Shown: one piece after another, positions 39,561-46,739 of the stretch
How positions within the stretch are numbered: position 1 is the stretch's first letter
Layout of the letters: the number at the start of each line of letters is the position of its first letter
From: Fibrobacter succinogenes
GTDB lineage: Bacteria > Fibrobacterota > Fibrobacteria > Fibrobacterales > Fibrobacteraceae
Direction: 5' to 3'
Assembly (NCBI GenBank): GCA_902776765.1
Contig: CACYRP010000021.1
Coordinates: 1-64,000 of the forward strand
Length of the DNA stretch: 64,000 nucleotides
The notes under the pieces: generated by a model
Databases searched by the model: none
The model's input: only the letters and a program-made list of their open reading frames with translations
What the model was told of the DNA's origin: nothing
Position numbers and translations under genes: made by a program

Positions 39561-41456
39561 TTAACGGGCGACTTTCACGCGATAGATTTGGGATCCCTTG
39601 AGAGGGCGCATCATGTAAACGCCGCGTGCATAGCCTGCATTTTCAAGAGCACCAGCCATGCTTGCACCATTCAAATCAACACGGCCCAGATGCTTGCCCG
39701 TTGCACTAAATACGTTGTACAAATTTTCAGATTCAAACGAAGTCAATCGAGCCTTAGCAAGCCCCACCTTTTCATCAACGAACTCGATCCAGTCAATGTC
39801 CATCCAATCGCCGGTGACAGTGAAGCGGAGAATGTGTTCGCCTTCGGTCAGGCTCACCTTAGCTTCGACCGTATTGTATTCGTCGTAGTTGTCTTCGCCC
39901 GAGGTTGCCTGCGGGACTGCAATTTCTTCAGTGATGTCCTTGCCATCCATGGAAAGCCTGAAGCTAGAAGTGCTGTTGGCAGAGGCAACGGAAGCATTCA
40001 TCGTGTAAGCTCCCGTCTTGGCAACCTTCACGGTGTATTCCAGCCATTCGCCGGCCTGGTTGTAGCCTACGATAACGCCAGTAGCCTTCTCGTACAAATC
40101 GACGCCCGTACCCTTGCGGTAGTCAGAGTCACCGTGGTTTTCGGTATCACTTTCGTTGTAAGTGGTGTTGCCCTCACCCACGCCGTTGATGTCGAAGTCT
40201 TCCATTTCAATCTTGCCCGGAATGGCGAGAGCCTTGCCCTTGAACGGTTCGCGCGGAACAGGCTTGAGAATCAAGCGGAGGAGTGCAGAACCGTGAGCCG
40301 GGAGTTCAATAGAGACATGGGAAACCGGACCCAGATCTTTCTTTTTCCAAGCGTCGCGAACTTCCACTTCGCCTTCTACGCCAATGTCAGCAAAGTTACA
40401 TTCAACGGTCTGGGTAGAGCCGTTGTTATTGAGGAGCGCCACAGCAATGTCGCCATTCTTCAAAGGCTTGGTCCAAACCTGCTTGCCGTTCTTGTCAGAA
40501 ATGCGGTGGCCCTGAACGCCCAAGGAATCCTGGTTAATAGCAATCATGTCCTTGTTCAGATAAAGTTCCTTGGTCTCGTTGCTCATGTTGCGCACGTCGG
40601 AACTGATCATGATAGGTGCGGCCATAATGGACCACATCGTCATCTGGGAACGCTGTTCTTCGTAAGAGAGGCCCCTGTTGCCGACTTCAAGCATGTCCGG
40701 GTCGTTCCAGTGGCCGGGCTTTGCAATTTGCCAATACTTGTTGTTGGCATCGATAATTTCATAGACGCCGCGGTACCACGAAGTGGAAATCCATTCGGGG
40801 CCGATATCGAAAGTGGTGCGCCAGAGGTTAGCGATTTTGGGCATCCAGTCCTTGTATTCCCACATGCAAATACTGAACACGATATCGCGTCCGGAATTGC
40901 GGAGGGCCTTGGACATGGCGGTGTAATCTTTTTCCTGAGTAGTGGGGTCGGAATCGCAGTTGTCGTACTTCCAGTAGTCCACACCCCATTCGGCGAGTTT
41001 CTTGGCGTCCTGTTCTTCGTGGCCATTGGAGCCGCTCTGGCTTTGCCAATTGCTATTATAATGGTGGCAGGTACGTTTGCCGCGGTCACCGTAAAGACCG
41101 AATTTCAGGCCTTTTTTATGCACGTAATCGGCAATGGCCTTCATGCCGCTGGGGAAAGTCTTCGGGTTGTTCTGGAGGTTGCCTTGGGCATCGCGCTTGG
41201 TATCCATCCAGTTGTCGTCGAGGTTCAGGAAGACGTAGCCCGCATCTCTCAAACCCGAAGAGACCATGGCATCGGCGATTTCCTGAATCTGCTTTTCGTT
41301 GATGTTTTCGTGGAATACGTTCCAGCTGTTCCATCCCAGCGGTGGCGTAAGCACCAAAGTATCGGCACTAGCAAAAGCCGATCCCACCAAACTCGTTAAA
41401 GCCAAAGTTGCCAACACCCCAAGTTTGCAACCGTTTTTGTTCTTCAAACCAAACAT
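39561..41456 (-). CDS. Secreted GH27 alpha-galactosidase (or beta-L-arabinopyranosidase) with CBM6
   Basis: 631 residues with a signal peptide (cleavage near SAFASAD). The GH27 barrel (about 35-310) has TPPLGWNSWNVF, LNLDDNWM, the nucleophile Asp in DYWKYDNCD and the acid/base Asp in HWNDPDMLEVGN, and is followed by the usual C-terminal beta domain. The enzyme would remove alpha-galactose from galactoglucomannan or from xylan side chains. A CBM6 (about 415-550, IPGKIEMEDFDINGVG to MDIDWIEFVD) and the C-terminal module (YNVFSATGKHLGRVD, VYMMRPLKG) follow. ATG 41456 follows AGGAGTGCTT; upstream codons read from a GTG. Confidence 0.94.
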   Translation of the reverse strand: MFGLKNKNGCKLGVLATLALTSLVGSAFASADTLVLTPPLGWNSWNVFHENINEKQIQEIADAMVSSGLRDAGYVFLNLDDNWMDTKRDAQGNLQNNPKTFPSGMKAIADYVHKKGLKFGLYGDRGKRTCHHYNSNWQSQSGSNGHEEQDAKKLAEWGVDYWKYDNCDSDPTTQEKDYTAMSKALRNSGRDIVFSICMWEYKDWMPKIANLWRTTFDIGPEWISTSWYRGVYEIIDANNKYWQIAKPGHWNDPDMLEVGNRGLSYEEQRSQMTMWSIMAAPIMISSDVRNMSNETKELYLNKDMIAINQDSLGVQGHRISDKNGKQVWTKPLKNGDIAVALLNNNGSTQTVECNFADIGVEGEVEVRDAWKKKDLGPVSHVSIELPAHGSALLRLILKPVPREPFKGKALAIPGKIEMEDFDINGVGEGNTTYNESDTENHGDSDYRKGTGVDLYEKATGVIVGYNQAGEWLEYTVKVAKTGAYTMNASVASANSTSSFRLSMDGKDITEEIAVPQATSGEDNYDEYNTVEAKVSLTEGEHILRFTVTGDWMDIDWIEFVDEKVGLAKARLTSFESENLYNVFSATGKHLGRVDLNGASMAGALENAGYARGVYMMRPLKGSQIYRVKVAR

Positions 41457-41495
41457 AAGCACTCCTGTTCCTAATTATTAACTATACCCCAAAAC

Positions 41496-41562
41496 TAAAG
41501 ATATCCCCTAAAAAACGAATTATTTCAATCCACGATACTGATACCTTTGACATTTTGTCCAC
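41496..41562 (-). promoter_or_regulatory. Regulon palindrome and promoter element (GH27)
   Basis: The 17-mer TTTGACATTTTGTCCAC lies at 41546-41562. The coding-strand element TATCTTTA lies at 41496-41503, with 42 bases between them. It ends only 34 bases from the divergent promoter of the toxin-antitoxin locus. Confidence 0.72.
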
Positions 41563-41596
41563 GGTGGATAAGGAAATGGAAAGCGATGCTAGCTTA

Positions 41597-41625
41597 TTGA
41601 CTTTTCCACAAACTTTTTGTATATT
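41597..41625 (+). promoter_or_regulatory. Sigma-70 type promoter of the type III toxin-antitoxin locus
   Basis: TTGACT (41597-41602), a 17-base spacer and TATATT (41620-41625) form a near-ideal promoter. The expected start of transcription (about 41632) falls at the first base of the tandem repeats. Confidence 0.8.
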
Positions 41626-41633
41626 ATTTATAG

Positions 41634-41739
41634 ATGACAGGGTGGCAGACCGGACCACCTAAGATAAAAAAGAAAGGTCAACCAATGACAGGGTGGCAGA
41701 CCAGTCCACCTAAGATAAAAAAGAAAGGTCTAAGATGAG
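41634..41739 (+). ncRNA. Antitoxin RNA of a type III toxin-antitoxin system (two tandem repeats, TenpI-like)
   Basis: Two 46-base repeats (41634-41679 and 41685-41730) are spaced 51 bases apart and differ at two positions only. Each contains the stem GGTGG-N9-CCACC, and both differences are in the loop. Each ends in the purine-rich AAGATAAAAAAGAAAGGTC. A third copy seems to begin at 41735 (ATGAGCC). In type III systems such repeats are cut from the transcript by the toxin and wrap it as an RNA antitoxin. A terminator follows at once, then the toxin gene, which is the canonical order. Confidence 0.75.
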
Positions 41740-41779
41740 CCGTATTTCGTTATATATGAAATACGGTTTTTTTATTTTT
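41740..41779 (+). terminator. Partial terminator between antitoxin repeats and toxin gene
   Basis: The stem CCGTATTTC (41740-41748) and GAAATACGG (41758-41766) is followed by TTTTTTTATTTTT. It should limit read-through so that antitoxin RNA exceeds toxin mRNA. The toxin ribosome site GAGG begins directly after the T run. Confidence 0.85.
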
Positions 41780-41788
41780 GAGGAAAAA

Positions 41789-42256
41789 ATGAAACTGGCA
41801 CAAACCGTATTTCTTAAGCAATCATTCTTTGACCGACATAAAAACCACAAAGAAATTCTAACAAATAAGGCAGGCAGACCTTACTTGTCTTTCATAATCG
41901 AATGCAATGGAACAATATTCGCCATTCCATTCCGAACAAATATCAAACACCCATACGCTTTCATATTCAAAACATCTGGCAGAATTGTTGACGAGAAGAA
42001 AGGACTGCCAGGCATCGATTTTACCAAAGCGGTAGTCATTCAAACACTAGATATCGAATGCCAATGCACCATCGACAAGAGGGAATGGGTCGAACTCAAC
42101 AAAAATTTAATGACGATTGTCACTAACTTCACCGAATACCTCAAAAAATTTGCAACATCAATAGAAAGTAACACTTCTAGCAAATTGCCCATATTCAAAT
42201 TTTCTTCGCTACAATATTTTATTGAAGAAGTGAAATCAGTCGTCAAATCTTTATGA
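41789..42256 (+). CDS. tenpN: Type III toxin-antitoxin toxin, endoribonuclease of TenpN family
   Basis: 155 residues with no signal peptide, small and basic. The conserved stretch GRPYLSFIIECNGTIFAIP and RTNIKHPYAFIF, followed by GIDFTKAVVI, is how I remember TenpN-type toxins (RPY..LLE..G..FAIPLRS.IKH.YAF, then GLD.SKAVVI). The family is an RNase related to ToxN that cleaves cellular mRNA and its own repeat RNA. I chose ATG 41789, with GAGG 5 bases upstream. The in-frame ATG at 41735 lies inside the terminator stem and cannot be the start. Context agrees: sigma-70 promoter, tandem repeats, terminator, toxin. It is the only plus-strand gene between GH27 and CE1 and looks like an insertion into the enzyme cluster. 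Confidence 0.8.
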   Translation: MKLAQTVFLKQSFFDRHKNHKEILTNKAGRPYLSFIIECNGTIFAIPFRTNIKHPYAFIFKTSGRIVDEKKGLPGIDFTKAVVIQTLDIECQCTIDKREWVELNKNLMTIVTNFTEYLKKFATSIESNTSSKLPIFKFSSLQYFIEEVKSVVKSL

Positions 42257-42291
42257 TAAAAAAGAGCGTCCCCTTTGCAGAGGACAACTCT
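42257..42291 (-). terminator. Terminator after CE1 gene 1
   Basis: On the minus strand the stem AGAGTTGTCC / GGGACGCTCT with an imperfect middle is followed by TTTTTTAT. It may also stop the converging toxin transcript weakly. Confidence 0.7.
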
Positions 42292-42319
42292 TGATTAGAG
42301 AGAGACGTAAAATTTTAGA

Positions 42320-43810
42320 TTAACGGTCCACGGGAAGCATGAACGAGCGCGTTTTGTTACGCAAGATGTAGAGTCCCTTGCCAAAGCCTGCATTTTTCAC
42401 CGTCTTTTGCATGTTCTGTACATCGTTTTCGATGATTTCGACAAATCCGAGGCGTTTACCTGCGAGGTTATACACTTCAAACGTTGATTCCGCGACCGTA
42501 GCGCCGAACCGCGTTGTCGTCAACTTCAACGAAGGTTCCTCAATTTTCTTGAGCGTGACGTTATCCAGCGTAAGCGTGCCCGTGGAGGCGCCCGCATTAA
42601 AGCTCAAGCGGGAATCCTTGTCGGTGGAAGCGGTCATCTGGAACTGGAAAGAATACGTTTTGGATTCCTTGCCGATTTCAAAGTTTTGTTTTTCGGTGAG
42701 GTAACTTGTCCACGGATCCGTGTGCTGTTCCACGTTCACTTCGAGCGTGCGGGAATCGCCAGCGCTAGCTTCAAAACTCACTTCGTACCACTGCCCTTTT
42801 TCAAGATGCAAGTCATGCTGAATCACCTGAACTTGATAATTTTCCGTGCCGATGGCAGAAATGTCGAGCTCATACTTGCCATTTTTCACGTCACCTGTGG
42901 CAGCGGCACTGCCGTGAGTCTGCAAAGTCCAAGCGACATCTGTGGAATCGAAACCACCGTTAAAAATGCTGTCGCGGTCGGTCGGCACCTGAATCGGCGG
43001 CGGGAGCGAGGAACCGTCTAGCGAATAATTCTTGACAAAGTTCCAAATTTCAACGCTCGTATTGACACTGACCGCCTCGTCCATGGAATACCAGTGGCCC
43101 TTGCCTGCAATGGTGAGCAAGCGGACTTCGACGTTATCCTTGCAGCCGCTCCAGACTTCGAGAGAGGCGGCAGAACCCGACTTGTGTGCAGGATACGGCT
43201 TTGTGACTTTGGAACTTGAAGAACATTTTTGCGCAGAAACCCAGCCCTTAAGGGTGTTCACAGTGCTGTTGTAATTCACCACGTCATCGGTCGTGCCATG
43301 CGTGTGCATAATCGGCATGGCGCGCTTGGGCGAGTTTACCCCACCGCCCCCAGAAACAGGGGCAATAGCCGCAATCTGGTCGCCCATTTTGTTCGCCACA
43401 TGGTAGCTCATCATGCCGCCCATCGAGAAGCCCGAAACATAAACGCGATTCTTGTCGATGCCGTACTTGTTATACATTTCGTTGATGATGGCCTTGATGA
43501 AATTGAGATCCTTGTCGCCGGAAATATCCCAAGCCTTATTTTGACCGTTCGGAAACACGACCACAAAGCGGGCCGTATCGGCAATCGGCTCCCACTTGGC
43601 AGCGTTCTGCTGATACGGAGCATCCTGATTCATGCCGTGCATTTGGATAATAAGCGGACGATTTTTTTCGATGTTTCTCGGCGCGTACACATTCATGGTA
43701 CGGTTCGTGCCGTTCACATTAATGTTGTCTGCAAAAGAAAAACTTGCGAAGCCAGCCAAGGCGGCAACCGTCAAAGCACAATGCGCCATACTGAAGATTT
43801 TACCAAACAT
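42320..43810 (-). CDS. Secreted CE1 esterase (acetyl-xylan or feruloyl) with CBM4/9-like module
   Basis: 496 residues with a signal peptide (cleavage near FSFAD, residue 27). The alpha/beta-hydrolase domain (about 28-265) is of the LpqC/CE1 type: IIQMHGMNQ (oxyanion region), nucleophile Ser in VSGFSMGGMMSYH, Asp in HTHGTTDDVV, and His in AGKGHWYS. It should release acetyl or feruloyl groups from xylan. Instead of CBM6 it has a CBM4/9-like sandwich (about 285-420, SIFNGGFDSTDVAWTL to TLTLDNVTLKKI). The C-terminal module has FEVYNLAGKRLGFVE and LYILRNKTR. I chose ATG 43810, after GGAGTAGAGGA; about 23 upstream codons in frame have no ribosome site. Confidence 0.88.
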   Translation of the reverse strand: MFGKIFSMAHCALTVAALAGFASFSFADNINVNGTNRTMNVYAPRNIEKNRPLIIQMHGMNQDAPYQQNAAKWEPIADTARFVVVFPNGQNKAWDISGDKDLNFIKAIINEMYNKYGIDKNRVYVSGFSMGGMMSYHVANKMGDQIAAIAPVSGGGGVNSPKRAMPIMHTHGTTDDVVNYNSTVNTLKGWVSAQKCSSSSKVTKPYPAHKSGSAASLEVWSGCKDNVEVRLLTIAGKGHWYSMDEAVSVNTSVEIWNFVKNYSLDGSSLPPPIQVPTDRDSIFNGGFDSTDVAWTLQTHGSAAATGDVKNGKYELDISAIGTENYQVQVIQHDLHLEKGQWYEVSFEASAGDSRTLEVNVEQHTDPWTSYLTEKQNFEIGKESKTYSFQFQMTASTDKDSRLSFNAGASTGTLTLDNVTLKKIEEPSLKLTTTRFGATVAESTFEVYNLAGKRLGFVEIIENDVQNMQKTVKNAGFGKGLYILRNKTRSFMLPVDR

Positions 43811-43848
43811 TCCTCTACTCCTTGAGGTTTTTCCCATTTTACCTATGA

Positions 43849-43915
43849 TGAAAATACCTTTTGGATTGGCGATTATCACTTAGCGGTAAACATTTTCCAT
43901 TGCGCTTTTGACAAT
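43849..43915 (-). promoter_or_regulatory. Regulon palindrome and promoter element (CE1 gene 1)
   Basis: The 17-mer ATTGCGCTTTTGACAAT (43899-43915) sits inside a longer dyad CCATTG-N9-CAATGG. The coding-strand element TATTTTCA lies at 43849-43856, with 42 bases between them. Confidence 0.62.
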
Positions 43916-43945
43916 GGGTTGAGGGGGGGGGGACGGGAATGTAGT

Positions 43946-44112
43946 GGGTGTGTTTACAGAACACAAAAACGGCTTGGACATACCCGCCGAAAAGCAAGCT
44001 TTCCGCGGGTGCATCCAAGCCTCGGGTGTGTTTATAGAACACAGAAACGGCCAGGAAATGGATGTCCGTAAGCTTCGCTTCCGACATCCGCTTCCTGGCC
44101 TCGGGTGTGTTT
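43946..44112. repeat. Alternating array of conserved blocks and variable hairpins (family C)
   Basis: Three copies of a conserved block containing GGGTGTGTTTANAGAACACA (43946-43970, 44022-44048, and a partial copy 44101-44112) alternate with two large hairpins. The first hairpin (43971-44021) has arms GGCTTGGA/TCCAAGCC with inner pairs CCCGC/GCGGG. The second (44049-44100) has arms GGCCAGGAA/TTCCTGGCC with inner pairs GGATGTC/GACATCC. The conserved block itself can pair as TGTGTT/AACACA. It lies just after the GH43 stop codon on the minus strand. Confidence 0.7.
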
Positions 44113-44129
44113 GGAGGAATTAGAATAAA

Positions 44130-46430
44130 TTACTTAGTGACAGAGATGCGGTGGGTGAGGCCGGTGGTGAGGGACTTGACGACATACACGCCACTTTCCT
44201 TCACGAGCGAGCTAACCTTAGAGCGAACGTCGAAAGAGTTCGATGCATCGACGCGGCCGACAAACGAACCGTTGAGGCTGTAAACGCCATACGTTCTGGA
44301 GGCATCCATGCCATAGCGGAAGCCCTTCAGCGAAGTCGTTTCACACTTGTCAAGGCAGAATTGCAACCAGTCCACGTTTACGTTATTGCCAACAATTTCC
44401 ACTTTAAGAGCGTGTTCGCCTTTTTCGATTTCCTTTGTCTGAACAGAAACTTCGCTATAAGTGGACCAATCGCTTTCGCCATTCTGCTTAGCAATAATTT
44501 CATCCGTCACAGCCTTGCCATCGATGTAAAGCTTGACGCCGGCATTCTCGGAAGGTGTCGCCATATTCACCTTTACTTCGTAAGTGCCCGTTTCGGCAAC
44601 ATTCACTGTATAGCGCAACCATTCACCTTCACCGGTGTAGCCAATGGCGTAGCCCTTGGACTTGTCAGTGGAATCAAGTTGCACAATATCGACAGATTCT
44701 TCGCGGTAGGCCTTGCCCTGATTGTCGCCATCCTTGTCGTAGTAGGCGCGGTTCGGTTTACCGACATCGTAATTTTCGGCTTCAACCTTGCCTGGAATCT
44801 TGGCTGCAACATCGCCATACGGTGTCGGCGGAGTCGTATCCTGAGCCGCATCCAGATAAATTTCGTCCTTGTAGTCGGTACCGACCTTGAACCAGTCGAA
44901 GTCTGCATAACCGCCGGCAGTCTTTGTCGCAAAGTTGAAGAGTCCCCAGCGTACCCCCACGAACATGTGAAGGTCATAATTCAGCTTGACATCGTTGCCA
45001 ATTTTTGTCCAAGTGTTGCCATCGGTGCTGTAGTAGAAATATGCAGTGCCGCGATCAATGGGCAAGTCGAAATCGATTCGCAGATAAACTTTGGAGTCCG
45101 AAAGATTTTCGCTTTTGACAAGACTCTCGCGATCCTTGTTTCCGCTGTACATCACTACCTTGTAGCTGCCACCGTCTTTTGCAAGAGCGACAAAGCCTTT
45201 GTCATCTTGCAATGCAACGAGGCCCGCCATGTCGCCATCCTTCATGCCCTTGCCATCCACAAGCGTTCTGCCAGAACTCTTGGGGCCAAAGGAACGCTGC
45301 GTGAGCGTGTTCTTCGCGTTGACAATGCGGCTATCGGTGCGGCCCGTGGTAATGCGCAAAAATCCCGGATTCGCCGTCAAAGACCAATTCTTGTTATCCG
45401 GGTTGTGGTTCCACTGCCATTCCAGCGGAAGCACGTCGGAATCAAAGTCATCGGAAGTCACCATGCCGTAGCCCGGCAGCGGGGATTCCGGCAAGTCAAT
45501 CGTCGCAGGAGCCTTAGAACCACTCGTGGGCACTGGCCAGCCATCCTTCCATTCCATCGGAACCAGGTGCGACATACGTCCAACCGGGCCTGAATCGCGG
45601 AACAGGAGGGCATACCACTTGCCATCCGGCGTATCGAAGATGCCACCCTGCGCAACACCGTTATCGGACAAGAAATATCTTCCGCTAAATCCGGAGAGAA
45701 GGTTCTTGGAACGATAGACAATTTCACTACGGCTCTTGCCAGCCGGCCAAGAAATCGTAAAGAGGTAGTATTCGCCGTTCACCTTTTCCATGTGCGAGCC
45801 TTCCTGCTGCACATAATAGTTATTGGTGCCGGTCACTTGGTTCACGCTCACGCCGCCAACCTTACCGCTCTTGCCACCGGCCTTTACGCCGCTCGCATCG
45901 TCGTTCAGCTGCACGTAGCTAATCTGGTCGCCCGAGCCATAGAACACCCAAACCGTGCCATCATCGTCAAAGAACAGCGACGGATCGTGATAGAACGGGA
46001 GCTGCACTTCGGACCACGGGCCATTTTCGACATCGGCGGTTTTGTAAAGGTGCGTCCTGTTCGTCGTGTAAGACGGCGTCAAGACGTAGAAAAAACCCTT
46101 GTGGTAGCGGATGCTCGATGCCCACGAACCCTTGCCGTAAGCATCCTGACCGCCATTCAAACTGATATTGTTGCCATTCGAAAGAGTCTGATAAGCATAC
46201 CCCACCGTACGCCACTGGGCCAAATCGGTGCTTTTGAAAACAGGCACGCCCGGCGCAAAGTGCATCGTAGTCGTCACCATGTAATAGGCGTCGTCAACGC
46301 GGACAATCGAGGGGTCCGGGCTATCGACATACATAATCGGGTTATTGACCGTCACGGCAAAACTATTCACAACAGCTGCCGCCAAAACCGTAAATGCGGC
46401 AGATTTTGCCATTTTACTAAACAATCCCAT
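44130..46430 (-). CDS. Secreted GH43 xylosidase/arabinofuranosidase with C-terminal sandwich and CBM6
   Basis: 766 residues with a signal peptide (cleavage near NSFAV). The GH43 domain (about 30-325) has the triad Asp in DSPDPSIVRV, Asp in YHDPSLFFDDDG and Glu in VQQEGSHMEKVNG. A concanavalin-like domain (about 335-530, DDFDSDVLPLEWQWNHNP to GYADFDWFKVG) follows, as in GH43 enzymes acting on xylan and arabinoxylan. A CBM6 (about 545-685, IPGKVEAENYDVGKPN to VNVDWLQFCLD) and the C-terminal module (YGVYSLNGSFVGRVD, VYVVKSLTTG) complete the protein. ATG 46430 follows AAAGGAGTTGTTT. It is divergent from the CE1 gene at 46740. Confidence 0.93.
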   Translation of the reverse strand: MGLFSKMAKSAAFTVLAAAVVNSFAVTVNNPIMYVDSPDPSIVRVDDAYYMVTTTMHFAPGVPVFKSTDLAQWRTVGYAYQTLSNGNNISLNGGQDAYGKGSWASSIRYHKGFFYVLTPSYTTNRTHLYKTADVENGPWSEVQLPFYHDPSLFFDDDGTVWVFYGSGDQISYVQLNDDASGVKAGGKSGKVGGVSVNQVTGTNNYYVQQEGSHMEKVNGEYYLFTISWPAGKSRSEIVYRSKNLLSGFSGRYFLSDNGVAQGGIFDTPDGKWYALLFRDSGPVGRMSHLVPMEWKDGWPVPTSGSKAPATIDLPESPLPGYGMVTSDDFDSDVLPLEWQWNHNPDNKNWSLTANPGFLRITTGRTDSRIVNAKNTLTQRSFGPKSSGRTLVDGKGMKDGDMAGLVALQDDKGFVALAKDGGSYKVVMYSGNKDRESLVKSENLSDSKVYLRIDFDLPIDRGTAYFYYSTDGNTWTKIGNDVKLNYDLHMFVGVRWGLFNFATKTAGGYADFDWFKVGTDYKDEIYLDAAQDTTPPTPYGDVAAKIPGKVEAENYDVGKPNRAYYDKDGDNQGKAYREESVDIVQLDSTDKSKGYAIGYTGEGEWLRYTVNVAETGTYEVKVNMATPSENAGVKLYIDGKAVTDEIIAKQNGESDWSTYSEVSVQTKEIEKGEHALKVEIVGNNVNVDWLQFCLDKCETTSLKGFRYGMDASRTYGVYSLNGSFVGRVDASNSFDVRSKVSSLVKESGVYVVKSLTTGLTHRISVTK

Positions 46431-46471
46431 AAACAACTCCTTTCCTATATAGAATGGACATATCTACAACC

Positions 46472-46538
46472 TTAATTTACCCCGTTTGGGGGATTACATC
46501 GCAGCGGCATCCCCCCTTTTCATGGATTTTTTATCAAC
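46472..46538 (-). promoter_or_regulatory. Regulon palindrome and promoter element (GH43 at 44130)
   Basis: The 17-mer ATGGATTTTTTATCAAC lies at 46522-46538. A coding-strand TAAATTAA, a poor match to the element, lies at 46472-46479, with 42 bases between them. The palindrome is about 200 bases from the divergent CE1 start at 46740, so control of that gene is uncertain. The rest of this 309-base gap is AT-rich with no other clear signal. Confidence 0.6.
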
Positions 46539-46739
46539 AGCTTAATTTTATTTTTTTTACAGAGCTAGTGACAATTCTCAATTTTCACAACGCTTTGTAT
46601 TTTTTCACAACAAATTTCTATTTAAAACTTTTTGTTTACTTCTATATTTTTGAGCGTATCAGGCTTAGCATTTTATCTCGAGATAAGCTAGGTTGGTGCA
46701 AAACTGGTTTGGAAAAATTTTAACAGCAAAAGGAGTCGT

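Noticed and set aside
41735..41788. An upstream in-frame ATG that would lengthen the toxin by 18 residues
   Set aside because: It lies inside the terminator stem and T run and has no ribosome site. ATG 41789 has GAGG at the right distance.
43946..44112. Possible CRISPR array
   Set aside because: There are only two and a half repeat units, the intervening sequences are themselves long palindromes, and no cas genes are present.
46539..46739. A second regulon palindrome for the plus-strand CE1 gene at 46740
   Set aside because: No 17-mer fitting RTKGAY-N5-RTCMAY with a promoter element 42 bp away was found on the plus strand. The only site is oriented toward the GH43 gene.
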